Origin: Sorghum bicolor
Taxonomy: Eukaryota > Streptophyta > Magnoliopsida > Poales > Poaceae
NCBI RefSeq assembly: GCF_000003195.3
Contig: NC_012878.2
Coordinates: 9,598,386-9,662,385 of the forward strand
Direction of reading: 5' to 3'
Length of the DNA: 64,000 nucleotides
Shown: positions 46,151 through 58,753 of the stretch, piece after piece
Layout of the letters: each line of letters opens with the position of its first letter
How positions within the stretch are numbered: the stretch's first letter is position 1
Made by a program: the position numbers and the translations under genes
Notes under the pieces: model-generated
Seen by the model: the letters and a program-made list of their open reading frames with translations, nothing else
What the model was told of the DNA's origin: nothing
Database searches by the model: none

Positions 46151-46510
46151 TAGGCACACCCGTAATCGAAGTAGAAAACTTTCAAAAAACAAAAAACAAA
46201 AAACAAAAGAAGGCTAATGCAGTAATGCTCATGGACTCATCTATACAGCACGACCAATGAGAGGCATGCCTATACAAGCAGCATGCGCGCCAGTACACTC
46301 TGTGATACGATCAACAACGGCCATGGGCCATGCCATGCCCCTTGCAAACCGCGTGCATCCAGTTGCCTGGATGACCTCACGTGGACCCTACACCCTGTTC
46401 CGTGCTGTGCAAGCGTCCTGGAGCCGAGGAATGGACGCCCCCGTGGGCCCGTCGCCTGCTGCCGTGGATGCGCAGCGCACAGCCACGCCCGCCGCCCGCG
46501 CCCCCGTCCC

Positions 46511-46517
46511 TATAAAA
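46511..46517 (+). promoter_or_regulatory. TATA box of DUF1618 gene 1
   Basis: TATAAAA in CCCTATAAAATCC, 143 bases before the ATG. The same element is conserved in the second copy. Confidence 0.7.
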
Positions 46518-46653
46518 TCCGCATCCCCTTCCTCTTGCGGCCAGCAGCAGCCACGCCGATCACGAATTCAAATCAAACCAACACAACGGGCTCGCCCCCA
46601 TCCCACACCAAGCCCACCGCCACCCCAACCAGTGCAGCCCCTCGCCGCCAGCC

Positions 46654-48970
46654 ATGTCGTCGTTGTTGGCGCCAGATGTAGCGGAGTCGTCGCGCGCCGA
46701 CCAGCAAGCGGAGCAGGAGCCCGAGTCGGAGCCGCAGCAGCGGCAGCGCAAGTGGGTGGCCCTCGTCTCCGCTGCCGTCCTCCTCGGCAACGAGGACGAG
46801 CGCGCCCAGGAGATCGCCGTCGGCTCCGACGTGCTGTTCGACCTCCACGACCCGGCGCTGCCCTCCTACCTGGTGCTGCACCCCCGCATCGCCCCCGACC
46901 CCAGGCGCAACGACGGGCCGCTGTCCGCCTACATCCTCGCCGCCGACCGCTCCGCCTGCATCCTCGTCCAGGTCGTCGAAGGCAACCAGCCGGACTTCTT
47001 CCTCTGCAACACCCACAGACGTACCGTCACCATCCTCCCCCCGGTGCCTTCCTATATCCAGGCCAGGGGCGATCCCATCCGCCCCCGTCTCAGCATCGGC
47101 CTCATCGCCGACCCGCACCACCACGGCCACTACGTGGTCGTCCAGTTCCACCCCGCCACCTCCGTCGACCAACTCAACAGGATCCTCTTCTACTCCACCG
47201 CCCACGGCCGGTGGCTCATCAGGGGGCTCAACATGCCACAGGCCCGCCGCATGCGCAACCCCTTCTCCGAGACCGGCGTGCTCGCCCACGACGGCCGCCT
47301 CTGGTGGATCGCCCTCGCCTATGGCGTGTTCTTCTGCGACCCCTGCGCGCCCCGATTCGAGTGTCCCGAGCTGCGCTTCCTCCCGCTCCCGGACGACTGC
47401 GAGATGGAGGGCGACGTCGCCTTCGACCCCCGCATCAAGACCCTCATCGACCAGCGCCGCTGCGTCAGGCTCAGCGAGGGCAAGCTTCGCTTCGTCGAGA
47501 TCCGCGGCCTCTCCTACGACGAGCTCGTCGACGTACCCGCGGCCGCGGCTAACCCCACCGTCCGGATGTGGACGCTCGACGACCCGGAGGGCCCCGACCC
47601 ATGGACGTTCGAGTACGAGGTGGCCTTCGCCGAAATCTGGGAGAACAAGACCTACACCGACGCGGGCCTGCTGCCGGACGAGGTGCCCCACGTCGCCCTC
47701 GTCGACCCCAACAACCACTTCGTCGTCTACTTCTTCCAGGGCTCGAAGCTCTTCGGCTTCGACATGCGCGAGAAGAATGTCGTCGGCTGCAAGGAATGCC
47801 TGATAGACCGTGATCAACTCAGGTTCCAATCCTCCCGCCCCATCGTCGATGCCTGGGAGCTACCGCCACCGCCACCCACGCTTCCAGGCGAAGACAGCTC
47901 TTCACCAGACGGTATGCGCGCGTACATCATCCCCATTAGTTGCTCAGTTCTGATGCATCCACTAGCCTTGCCTAACGTTACTGAATCGATTGGATGCAGC
48001 ATGCATGGCTGCTGGAAATTGTGTGTCTGCATATGCTTGGCATTCAGTTGTAAATTGTGCGTGATTAGACTCAGACCTAGGATGGCTAGGTCGTTGTTGC
48101 CAACATTCATATTGGCCTATGTGCATGCTATTTACAGTAGTATCTTCTGAACCGGTTTATGCCGAATTGGTAGATATGATCGCATTTCCGCCAGTTTCAG
48201 TTGGCATGCTTAGTCATATTACACTCTGACCAGATTGCAAGCGATCCTCATGACATGTGTGCTCTTTGCCGATTCATTGCCTCTGTCTTACCATTGAGAA
48301 ATATGTCCATTACTTTCGTAGATATACTACTCTGTTATCTGCACACCTTGTATGGATGATCGAATATTCACTGAATTAGTCTGAATTTGACATGTACAGA
48401 ACACTGCTTCTGTTTGGCATTGATTCATGAATCATGACTAGTATTTGGATTTGGAATACTGATTGTTTATTGCTTGCTTGACCCTTAATTGCTGCTCTTT
48501 TGCATGCTCTTTTAACATTTGGATTTGTAATGCTCATTTAGAATAGAATCACAGATTTAGTCAGAATCTGGCATGAGCAGATCAGAACACTGCTCTTCTG
48601 ATTGGCATCAGTCATTATATTTCCTCTTGCTCTGATTTCATTTATGAAGCATGACTATGACTTCCACTAGCATTTGGATTTGGAATGATGACTATTGCTT
48701 GCTGAGCCTTAAGTATTCCTGCTGTTTTGCATGCATGCAGATAAAGTTTGGTCAAGACAGTCTTATGCCGAGGAAATGAAGAGCCAGGTGACCGAATCTG
48801 TTGACTCTTGGCTAACCCAGGCCCGGTTGGAGTGGACGAGGGACACGGACGCATCAGAGGAGAACTGGAGGGCATGGAAGATGGCACCACCAACATCTGA
48901 TGAATCATCTGCTAACTCGGGTGGCCAAGCTGATGATGAGCCGGAGATGCAGTTCCCTCTTTCTCTGTAG
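46654..48970 (+). CDS. DUF1618 domain protein, copy 1
   Basis: Two exons, 46654-47911 and 48741-48970 (intron GTATGC..ATGCAG), 1488 nt, 495 residues. The start ATG is in GCCAGCCATGTCG, about 143 bases after a TATA box. The N-terminal 30 residues are Glu/Gln-rich, then comes KWVALVSAAVLLG, the opening typical of grass DUF1618 proteins. The DUF1618 core is at about 205-375, with GVLAHDGRLWWIALAYGVFFCDP, WTLDDPEG and FEYEVAFAEIW. Exon 2 encodes a charged tail ending QFPLSL. No signal peptide or membrane segment is evident. The biochemical role of the family is unknown; it is greatly expanded in grasses, often in tandem, as here. A read-through of exon 1 into the intron would add an unrelated tail, so splicing is needed. 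Confidence 0.9.
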
Positions 48971-49350
48971 GTGAGGCAGAGAGCCCAGAGACCGATTCAT
49001 CGTGTCAATATGTGGAAGCTTCTTTTCGATCTTGCGATTCAGATACATAGAGTAGAGCTTGCAGCTTTGTGTCATGGACATCTCATTTGAGTTCATGAAA
49101 GCCAAGGAACAATCATACCGGGACCGTTAGTTGTTATGGGGATGTGTTTGCAGTTCCAGTACTGGAATGCCAGTCCTGTGGTAACCTCTTCATATTTTTT
49201 GTTTGTTTGTTTCGGAATGGATTGCCTTTGTCCGTTGGGCTGTGAAAACATGCAATGTGTCGCATGTCGATCTGTCAATACAAATGGAATTCAGTTTTGG
49301 TTCTCCATGTTCATTCCTTATTCGCTTTGTCCTGTCCTGTTTGCATGCTT

Positions 49351-50189
49351 TTCTGTTACATTTATCAAATTTCCCTACATGCTAGTAGAGGAGATAGACC
49401 CAACTGGTGCTGCTGCCAGCTACATTGATGGCCTTAAGTTGGAGTGAAAAAATGTGAAACCATGGTTACAACTCACAAGTTCAGAACATAACCAGCTCGC
49501 ACTGCATCTGCAAGGATGCGAGATGCATTCCCCTCTAGAGCACAAAGTCCATTTCGTGAATATCCTGTATCGCTAACACTAAACCCGCCCAACTTTCACA
49601 AGGAAGACACGGGCACGCCGTCGGTGGACGCATACGTGAGCGTGAGGTGTTCGTCGGCCTGTACGTCCGGCTGGCACCGCTGGTCCCTCGTCGGCTCGTC
49701 GCCACACCAGAGCAGCACGATCGACCACTTTCGTCGGCGCCGGACAACGTCTGGCAGCACATTTTTGTAATCCATTGGGGGCGCCGTCCGTGTCGACGAA
49801 CAGCTCCGGCGTGGCATCAACTCCCTGCGCTACCGCGCCTTCGACGGGGTCCTGTCACCATCAGATAGCACACGCGTCGAACACGACCCGGCCTGGCCTA
49901 AGCCCCAAGACACCTTGCACAAGAGTCAAGATGTTGAATTCCCTTGTATCAAAGAATTATCCCAAATGCTAACTTCTGAGCATGCACATTGAGAACGCGC
50001 CCAAACCATTCGATGGGCCTTCTTCCCCCAACATGCCCGAGCCGCACCATGCGGAGGTGAATTGGCGTATTCTCAAGGATAGACCTTGTTCAAGGCATCA
50101 TGGAGCGCCGTATGGAGCTCGAGTGATCGCGCTTCGCCTACATTGTAACAAACTCAGGTCGTTACAGTCACCACATACCTAACCAACGT
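49351..50189. other. Spacer between the duplicated units
   Basis: Open frames at 49516-49972 on either strand overlap one another and resemble no protein. Codon structure does not favour either strand. No repeat boundary was recognised. Confidence 0.35.
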
Positions 50190-50356
50190 GAACGACGTAA
50201 AGATGCCTCCATCCTTACTCTAACTCTACACAACTAGTCTTCTCCACTCTCTGGCTGATGACGCCAACGTGTCGCATCACCTTGCCACCATGGTGCCCAC
50301 CACCACTAGCCTTAAGATTCTCTTTTAACTCCATTGGATTTCAATTCAACAACTTA

Positions 50357-50585
50357 GGCTCTGCTTGGTTCGCGCCGGTAATGTTTAACTCTCGTCACAT
50401 TAGATGTTTGGATATATGTATAGAGTATTACATATAGATTATTTATGAAACTAAAAACACACTTAGAGGGTAATTTGCGAGACGAATCTTTAAACATAAT
50501 TAGTCCATGATTGGACAGTAATTGTCAAATAAGATAAAAATGCTATAATACATGTTAAACTTTAACACCTCTAATCAAACACCCC
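50357..50585. mobile_element. Tourist-like MITE upstream of DUF1618 gene 2
   Basis: Left end GGCTCTGCTTGGTTC, right end CTAATCAAACACCCC, flanked by TTA at the left (50354-50356) and ATTA at the right. 229 bp. The matching spot in the left unit (about 45711) has no insertion. Confidence 0.8.
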
Positions 50586-50841
50586 ATTATATCCAAAACC
50601 CTGCACACCTAAGCCCTCCACAATGTTGTGCTTGAGTGGTGCTAAAAGAGGAGACAGAAAATATTAGCATCGCTCTATACGCTGCAGCTAGTGAAGCCAA
50701 AACCAAGTGATGCCAGTAAAACGTGGAGCGGCGCAACTACTTGCTCCGGTGCCAGGAGCTGCCCAAAAAATAAAATAGTATTTTGTCTAAGAAGGGATGC
50801 GGAGCAAAGGCAGAGAAAGTTGAGGACGGGAGAGGCATGTT

Positions 50842-50868
50842 TGATTTATTTTATTTTATTTTATTTTT
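50842..50868. repeat. (ATTTT)n-type microsatellite
   Basis: Repeated TTATT/ATTTT pentamers ending in a T run. Confidence 0.85.
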
Positions 50869-51371
50869 TTACGGATATGAGTCCAATGTGAAGCGATGTA
50901 GAGTGCTCCCACGCTGCAGCCTATATATGAAGAGCGGTGCTAGGATTAGAGATGGGGTCCATGTAATCTTTTAGGCACCGCTATGACATTATAGAGGGCC
51001 TAACGTTAAGCGCCAAAGCCTAGCTTGTAAGACATAGATGTAGAGAGCAAAATAAGAGACCGGTAAATTAGTAGAAAATTTTTCAAAAAAAAGAAGGCTA
51101 ATGCTCATGGACTCATGTATACAGCACGACCTATGAGAGGCATCCATACAATATAAGCAGCAGCGCCGGTACACGGGACACTCTGTGATACGATCAACAA
51201 CGGCCATGGCCCTACAAACGTGCATCCAGTTGCCTGGGTGACCTCACGTGGACCCTACCGTGTTCCGTGCTGTGCAAGCGTACTGGAGCGGAGGAATGAA
51301 CGCCCCCGTGGGCCCGTCGCCTGCTGCCGTGGATGCGCAGCGCTGCCACGCCCGCGCCCCCGCGCGCCGTC

Positions 51372-51378
51372 TATAAAA
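51372..51378 (+). promoter_or_regulatory. TATA box of DUF1618 gene 2
   Basis: TATAAAA in GTCTATAAAATCC, 86 bases before the ATG. The spacing is shorter than in copy 1 because of deletions in the leader. Confidence 0.7.
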
Positions 51379-51457
51379 TCCCCATCCCCTTCCTCTTGCA
51401 GCCAGCAGCCACACGCCGATCACGAATTCAAACCAGTGCAGCGCCTCGCCGCCAGCC

Positions 51458-53757
51458 ATGTCGACGTCGTCGGCGCCAGATGTGGCGGAGTCGTCGCGTG
51501 CCGGCCAGCAAGCGGAGCAGCAGCCCGAGCCGGAGCCGCAGCGCAAGTGGGTGGCCCTCGTCTCCGCTGCGGTCCTCCTCGGCAACGAGGACGAGCGGGC
51601 CCAGCAGATCCCCGTCGGCTCCGACGTGCTGCTCGACCTCAACGACCCACCGCTGCCCTCCTACCTGGTGCTGCACCCCCGCGTCGTCGCCGACCCTAGG
51701 CGCAACGACGGGCCGCTGTCCGCCTACATCCTCGCTGTCGACCGCTCCGCCGCCTGCATCCTCGTCCAGGTCGTCGAAGGCAACCGCCCGGACTTCTTCC
51801 TCTGCAACACCCACAGACGTACCGTCACCATCTTCCCCTCGGTGCGCAATCTCCGGCCTCACCTCAGCATCGGCCTCATCGCCGACCCACGCCACCGCGG
51901 CCACTACATGGTCGCCCAGCTCCACCCCACCACCTCCGACGACCAGCCCAACGGGATCCTCTGCTACTCCACCGTCATACGCCGGTGGTTCATCAGGGGG
52001 CTCGACCTGCGACAGGCCCACATGCGCAACCCCTTCTCCGAGACCGGCGTGCTCGCCCACGACGGCCGCCTCTGGTGGTTCGCCCTCGCCTATGGCGTGT
52101 TCTTCTGCGACCCCTGCAGGCCACTCTACGAGCACCTCAAGCTGCGCTTCCTCCCGCTCCCGGACGACTGCGAGATGGAGGGCGACGTCGCCTTCGACCC
52201 CCGCATCAAGACCCTCATCGACCAGCGCCGCTGCGTCAGGCTCAGCGAGGGCAAGCTGCGCTTCGTCATGATCCGCGGCCTCTCCTACGACGAGCTCGTC
52301 GACGTACCCGCGGCCGCGGCTAACCCCACCGTCCGGATGTGGACGCTCGACGACCCGGAGGGCCCCGACCCATGGACGTTCGAGTACGAGGTGGCCTTCG
52401 CCGAAATCTGGGAGAACAAGACCTACACCGACGCGGGCCTGCTGCCGGACGAGGTGCCCCACGTCGCCCTCGTCGACCCCAACAACCACTTCGTCGTCTA
52501 CTTCTTCCAGGGCTCGAAGCTCTTCGGCGTCGACATGCGCGAGAAGAATGTCGTCGGCTGCAAGGAATGCCTGATAGACCGTGATCAACTCAGGTTCCAA
52601 TCCTCCCGCCCCATCGTCGATGCCTGGGAGCTGCCGCCACCGCCACCCACGCTTCCAGGCGACGACAGCTCTTCACCAGACGGTATGCGCGCGTATATCA
52701 TTCCCATTACTTACTGGCTTACTGCATCCACTTTTGGCTTGCCTACGGGTTACAGCATGCATGGCTGCTGGAAATCAAGACTTGATGCTCTCTGTGTGTC
52801 TGTAATGCTCGACATTCAGTTGTAATTTGTGCGTGATCATACTCGTACCTAGGCTGGCTAGATCGTTGCCAATTCATATTGGCCTATGTGTGCATGCTAT
52901 TTGCAGTAGTATCTGAACCGGTTTATGCCGAATTGATAGATATGATCGCATTTCCAATTTCAGTTGGCATGCTTACTGTCATATTACATTCTGACCAGAT
53001 TGCAAGCGATCCTCATGACATGTGTGCTCTTCTCCGGTTCATTGCCTTTGTAAATATGTTCGTTAGTTTCGTAGATATACTACTCTGTTATCTACACTTA
53101 GATTACAACTGCACAGCGTGTATGGATGATAGAATAGTCACTGAATTAGTCTGAATTTGACATGTTCAGAACACTGCTTCTGTTTGGCATCAGTTCTTTA
53201 TATGTTCCTCTTGCCAAAAAGATTTGATTCATTAATCATGACTATGACTTCTGCTAGTATTTGGATTTGGAATGCTGATTGTTGTTTCCTTGCTTGACCC
53301 TTAGTTGCTGCAATTTTGCATGCTCTTTTAGCATTTGGATTTGTAATGCTCATTTAGAATAGAATCACTGATTTATTCTGAATCTGGCAGTTATTCTGTT
53401 CGGCATCAGTCATTATATATTCATCTTGCTCAGATTTGATTCATGAAGCATGACTATGACTTCCACTAGCATTTGGATTTGGAATGACCATTGTTTGCTG
53501 ATCTTTAAGTATTGCTGCTGTTTTGCATGCATGCAGATGAAGTTTGTTCGACAGAGTCTTTTCCCGAGGAAAAGAAGAGCCAGGTGACCGAATCTGTTAA
53601 CTCTTGGCTAACCCAGGCCCGGTTGGAGTGGACGAGGGACACGGATGCATCAGAGGAGAACTGGAGGGCATGGAAGATGGCACCACCAACATCAGAGGAG
53701 AACTCGGGTGGCCAAGCTGATGATGAGCCGGAGATGCAGTTCTCTCTTTCTCTGTAG
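51458..53757 (+). CDS. DUF1618 domain protein, copy 2
   Basis: Two exons, 51458-52682 and 53537-53757, same splice sites as copy 1, 1446 nt, 481 residues. It has the same layout: acidic/Gln-rich start, KWVALVSAAVLLG, DUF1618 core with GVLAHDGRLWWFALAYGVFFCDP and WTLDDPEG, and a charged tail ending QFSLSL. It differs from copy 1 by several small in-frame indels in the first half and by few changes from the DDCEMEGDVAFDP region to the end of exon 1. Exon 2 lacks five codons. Both copies are open, so both may be expressed. Function is unknown, as for the family. Confidence 0.9.
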
Positions 53758-54173
53758 CCTGTAGGTGAGGCAGAGAGCCCAGAGACCGATTCGTCTGTCA
53801 ACATGTGGAAGCTTCTTTCGATCTTGCGTGCCCTTTTCAGATACATAGAGTATAGAGCCTGCAGCTTTGTGTCATGGACAGCTCATCCATTCTCATCTGA
53901 GTTGATGAAAGCCAAGGAACAATCATACCGGGACCGTTAGGTGTTATGGAGATGTGTGTGCAGTTCCAGTACTGGAATCTGGAATGCCAGTCCTGTGGTT
54001 ACCTCTTCCAGTTTTTTGTTTGTTTGTCTCCGAATGGATTGCCTCTGTCTGTTGGGCACTTGGGGCTGTGAAAACCTGCAATGTGTCGCAAGTCGACCTG
54101 CTAATGCAAATGGAGTTCAGTTTTGGTCCTCCGTGTTCATTCCTTATTCCCTTTGTCCTGTCCTGTTTCCATG

Positions 54174-55100
54174 CTAATACAAATGGAGTTCAGTTTTGGC
54201 TTCTTGGTGGAGCCGTGGAGGACAATAGGAGCCGCAATAGTGGCATAAGGACAACGGTCAACGGCTACTCTGAAGATCAGTGCAACAACGTACTGGATGG
54301 CGATAAGGACAACATGTTTGAAACTAAATGGGTAAAATAGCTAACTAAATAAGGACCCAATACATAAACACAAGAAGAGGATATCAGATGCAGCAACTAG
54401 CCAATGTATATTCAAAACCAAAGAAAAGTACATATACATCTGAGCTTTTTTTTTGAACATCTAACATGCAATCAGAAGTTTACTGATTCTTCAGTAGCAA
54501 AGTCCGAGCATGTGAGTTGACACTATACACTATTCAAGTTCGTAGATCAACTTAACATCACTTTTGATGAGAAGAGAGACAGATAGGAACTGCTGCACAG
54601 ACTACTGAAGAAACAGCAGAGTCCTCACCTGGACACCTGGTGCCCCGGTTGTGAGGACGACAACGTCCATGGTGATGCCCTGGGAGGGGGCCTGTGCACG
54701 CACAGCGTGATGCCTGAGGAATTCGCTTCGTCCAGCTCGGCCACCAAATTATCCCTCCTCAGGCGGGAGTGACACGGCCCGGCCATCGAACCACGGAATT
54801 CTCCTGGCGAGCGGGTTGAATTTGCCCTCGTCGTCCTCCGCCCGCACGTACTGGATTCTCCACTGAAGCACCGGTTGAGGAACGGCGCGCCTGCGGCTCC
54901 GACCACCGATGGCTACCGCTGGCGGCTGTAGCAATGGAGCATTGGAGCAGGGCACATCAGGAGGGCAGGCCAGGACAAGCACTCTGGTAGCTGATAGCGA
55001 ACAAATCTGAACTTCTGAATGCACTTTGAATCTCTGACAACTGGTTCTTGAATTTGAGAGGAAACACTTCTACGCCCAGATCAACGCGAGCTCACCGCCG
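54174..55100 (-). other. Possible gene fragment of unknown type
   Basis: At about 54880-54620 the minus strand has coding-like, GC-rich sequence, with WRIQYVRAEDDEGKFNPL and then LVAELDEANSSGITL in a neighbouring frame. The two parts need a frame change, so a broken exon is likely. I do not recognise the family. Confidence 0.3.
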
Positions 55101-56200
55101 GAATCACGTCTGCGAGTTCGGGCAGGCAGAAGCTGCATATTGCAGGGTAAACAAAAACTAAAAAGGGTGCGACATGAAAATGATGCAGTTTAGAATGGTT
55201 GTCACTTCACATAGTTTACACATGTGAACGGTTTTCAGTTTGCAAGTGACACTCAATCCAACGTGCTACTGCTTAGCATCTGTGTGCTGCCTGCACACAT
55301 ATGCGCTGTGTACGTGACCTCGCGCAACATCACGTCCCTTTCATTTGCCGGAAGTATAGGTAACCCACAGAGCTTAGCACACAAACGAGAACCATGATTT
55401 TGAGCTCACGACTGAGACCAAGTTCAGCAAGGGAGTTGGGCCACCGTTGTCAGAAGCCTCTCGTATTCCTCTGTGCGTTGCTGTTAACACTTGGGAAGGG
55501 AACAAAGAAGTAGCAACAGCAATGCTGAGAGAGGACAGCAGTTAATGGCCAGTTTGGCACAACGCAGCTTCAATCAATATTATGATGATTTTGGTCCCCT
55601 CTCAACTCTCCTATTTTAAACCTGATGAAAAAAATTCTAAATACATGGGCCACTGACCCTCTGGTGCACGCAGGCACTCACACACGACTCAGCGTCCCCG
55701 AACACGCGTGGGTTGGGCTTTCTTTGCCTGACGTTGTTGGCCCGGCCCGGTAAAGACAGCTCCGCTTTCGCTGTCTGTTCGGTCCTGCTCCTGCTCCTGC
55801 TCTAACAGTTTTTTTTTATTATAAAGTAACGGTAGGAGCTTTGTCCTTTAATTAAGTAGAAAAAAGAAGTTTTTATGTAAAAAAAGCATCATTCCATGTC
55901 TCGGCCAGAGAAATGACAGACATAGCAAAACTCACTGAGGAGTTGCTAATCTATCCGTGGCCCTCTTTCAACATAGCATCTTCCCTTACTTTTGAGACGG
56001 CGCTGTTTGCCACACATCTAGTACCACCTAAAAAATAACTACGAGTATCACCGTTACCCAAAAACAAAACATCCCTGTTCCCGCAAAAAAAAAAAAAACA
56101 CCATCCACGTTTCTGAAAAACAAATCCTATACGGCAAAAAAAAAAAATCTTTCCAAAAAAATATTTACAAAAAAGACGTTGAATATGCATATATAATTTA
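55101..56200. other. Intergenic, with A-runs near 56080-56160
   Basis: No open frame of note. Several poly-A runs (56083-56098, 56135-56148) are present. No repeat family was assigned. Confidence 0.35.
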
Positions 56201-57150
56201 AAAATCGATTATTATATACCATCTAAAGAAAAGGAGAGAGAGTTTCGTGCACATCTATTTGTGTGCGCGCCTCCAAGTCGAGTCTGATGTGCATTCATCT
56301 CCGAGTTGACATCGTAGGGTCGTGCCAAACCTTGGACGCTGCTGCTTGCCCGACGCCAGATATTCCAGCCGCCCGCGCGCACCTACCAGCTGGGCCGCGC
56401 CATACTCCAAGTGGGCAACATGGCTGAATCCATCCGTGGAGAAGGCGGCAGTGCACTTGTCGAGCTTCAGCTCTTGCAGCTAGCAGCCCTTGGCACGTAC
56501 GAGCTCGGCGGGGTCATCGTTTCTGATGACCATGTGTTGGAGGTACGGTGGAGCGCCTTAAGGCACTCGAGCGGCGCGGCGAGGCGAGCTCGGTGACCCA
56601 CGGGCGAGCATAGGTGCCCCAGTCATCGGTTATGAGGCTACATATGGCCACACGGGACTTTTTCCCTTTGCGACCAGCAAGATAGCAATCCGAGCCGCGG
56701 GAATCGCACGAGCAGGCGCGTTGGGGACACAACGTAGCAGAATGGCAAGCACCATGACGTGCTTCCGCGAGAGCACGTCGGCTCGCACCTCCACGCCAGC
56801 TTGCTGATGGTCTACTCTAGCAAAGGAATGTTTCCCACCAAAATATGGTGCCAAGAGGAAAACCGTGTGGGGGATGTCAAATACACGCGATCTCTACGAC
56901 ATGTAAAGTTATGCGAATTGAGGAGATCATTCCCAAGTGCTAAAAGTTTAGGAGGATGGATTGAGAGTTGTTGGGGAGGGACTTTTTCTCATTCGTACTA
57001 AAAACAAGGATTAGGAAGAGATTTAGGATACTCTTGAAGATGCTCTTAGTATCATCAATTGCAACCAAGAGTTAGGGGAAGGTAATTGATTAGGGAAAGA
57101 TTACCATATCTTGCCTTTATTAAATATAATGGCTCATGTCGCAGATCTAG
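56201..57150. other. GC-rich then AT-rich stretch, no gene recognised
   Basis: The part around 56300-56800 is GC-rich with short frames on both strands and no known motif. It could be the interior of a transposon or a lost gene. Confidence 0.3.
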
Positions 57151-57199
57151 TTATTGAAAACATGTTGTTATATATTCTTTTCATATGTTCCAGAAAGTG

Positions 57200-57800
57200 T
57201 AGATTGTCATTTTGTTAAAACGCCTTCTCTCTTCCTTGGTACCTTCTCTACGGCCTCCCACCAATTGTGGATGTGCAAGGGATCTTGCAGTGACCGGAGG
57301 CATATATCAAAGTGTTCCCAATCCAAGATTTTGGTTCCACACTGCTTTGGCGTATGGGCATAGAAGTGATAGGTGCAAGTCAATCTCCAAAGGTCCGTCA
57401 TAGAGAACACAACTCTCCTAGTGAGGATATTCTTTTTTTTTAAGTTGTCTGTTGTTAGGATTTTGTCTTCAATGAGAACCCAAGCAAAGACTTTGCACTT
57501 GTTTTTAGTGTGCCTTCCAAATTTGGTTGTCTCAACCTCACATATAGGATCCACTAAACTGAATCCTATATCTTTTGGTATGTTCTATTGCAAGGTCTGC
57601 CATCTCCAACAATCTGTTCTGATGGTGAAGGATTGTTCAGCAGCGAGTGGATTTTGTGGTCTTCAAAGCATTGTATATATGGCGAAGGTGTTTATAGGTG
57701 TCTTTTTTCTTTGCCGTTGTTTCATTATAATTTTCAATCTGTGGCAGGCAATGGACGATCATAGGAAGAAGTTAACCGTTTTGGTGTTTGTTCTTAACTT
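57200..57800 (-). pseudogene. LINE reverse-transcriptase C-terminal (zf-RVT) fragment
   Basis: The minus strand around 57554-57207 reads KNKCKVFAWVLIEDKILTTD, LKKKNILTRRVV and later HFDICLRSLQDPLHIHNWWE. That matches the order of the zf-RVT region found after the RT in plant L1-type LINEs (a FFLWL-like segment, then LLRKN, then ..HLF..C). The metal-binding Cys/His pattern is incomplete and frames change at 57554, so it is a degraded piece of a retroelement. Confidence 0.6.
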
Positions 57801-58317
57801 TTAGAGGTCATTTTGTGTCAGGCACCCTTCGAGTGTCTTTCTGAAAAACAAGATAACGAAGTGACTCGATTACACGTGAGCTGAAACAAAAGGAAGCAAT
57901 GTGATCTATTAAAATCTGTAGTCAATTCAGTGTTACATTTACCCAAACCAAACGCTTATCTTAGTCTCTTCCAACTAAAGCAAGGACACATTAGGTCAGT
58001 CTCAGTGAAAACTTCATCAAAGTTTCATTTGCATTTAACGAGCTGCTATATAAGTAATTTTGAAGATGTGGCAAGATTTTTAAGAAAAGAGAGGCGAATA
58101 CCAACTCTCTATGAGTTATAGAATTAAAGAGCTATGAAATTTTAGAATGAAACTCTCCATTAAAAATAATTGTTTCATTCATGATTTATTTCATTGTACA
58201 TGCCTAGTTTAGTTTCTACAAATTTTCAACATTTTCCGTCACATTGAGATATATTCTCACGTTGACATTATTGAACATGCATGTATGACAATTGTGAGCT
58301 ACTGTACTAGGATACTA
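57801..58317. other. AT-rich intergenic stretch
   Basis: No gene or repeat ends were recognised. Confidence 0.35.
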
Positions 58318-58750
58318 GCCTTGTTTAGATCTAAAAACTTTTTAGATTTAGGTACTGTAGCACTTTTGTTTGTATTTGACAATTATTGTTCAACAATGGA
58401 CTAACTGGGCTAAAAAGTTTATCTCGTAAATTATAGGTGAACTGTACAATTAGTTATATTTTTTTATCTATATTTAATACTCTATGTATGTATATCGTAA
58501 GTGATATGATAAAAAAAAATTGAAATATTTTTACATTTTAGATGTAAGCCTCGGAAGCTTCATTGTTGCATGTGGGTACTGGCCGGCGGGACAGAATGGA
58601 ACTTAATAAGAGGCCACCATGGTGTGGCCGCTGAAAAATCATATATACTACTCTGTTTCCTAAGGCTTGCAGGTCTGGTTATATTTGTCACAAACAAACG
58701 AAAGTGCTACAGTATCTGTTTTGCAAAATTTTTTGGAACTAAACAAGGCC
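58318..58750. mobile_element. Composite Tourist-like MITE
   Basis: Left end GCCTTGTTTAGATCT, right end GGAACTAAACAAGGCC, followed by TTA. The middle (about 58545-58640) is foreign to the usual Tourist body, and a second partial body follows it, so two MITE pieces and an insertion are joined here. Confidence 0.7.
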
Positions 58751-58753
58751 TTA

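Larger units (their letters stand above)
45520..49350 (+). repeat. Left unit of a direct duplication carrying DUF1618 gene 1
   Basis: Homologous in order to 50190-54173. Matches are visible in the far upstream flank (CAACCAGTCTTCTTCACC / CAACTAGTCTTCTCCACT), near upstream flank (TATACAGCACGACC), both exons, the intron and the 3' flank. Coding parts are the most alike; flanks have diverged with indels and different MITEs. Confidence 0.8.
50190..54173 (+). repeat. Right unit of the direct duplication carrying DUF1618 gene 2
   Basis: Homologous to 45520-49350. It holds its own MITE at 50357-50585, absent from the left unit, and lacks the MITE at 45805. Near the right edge a short segment (AATGCAAATGGAGTTCAG) is itself repeated at about 54106 and 54177. 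Confidence 0.8.

Noticed and set aside
46257..47552. 431-codon plus-strand frame overlapping DUF1618 gene 1
   Set aside because: Arg/Pro-rich product of the wrong frame of a GC-rich exon, starting far upstream of the TATA box.
46573..47829. 418-codon open frame on the minus strand, and a similar one at 51428-52600
   Set aside because: Both are shadows of the GC-rich DUF1618 exons. The plus strand has the recognisable domain, TATA box, splice sites and conserved tail. The antisense products are low-complexity Val/Gly/Glu sequence.
57373..57804. 143-codon plus-strand frame
   Set aside because: It overlaps the LINE zf-RVT fragment, which is recognisable on the minus strand. The plus product resembles nothing.
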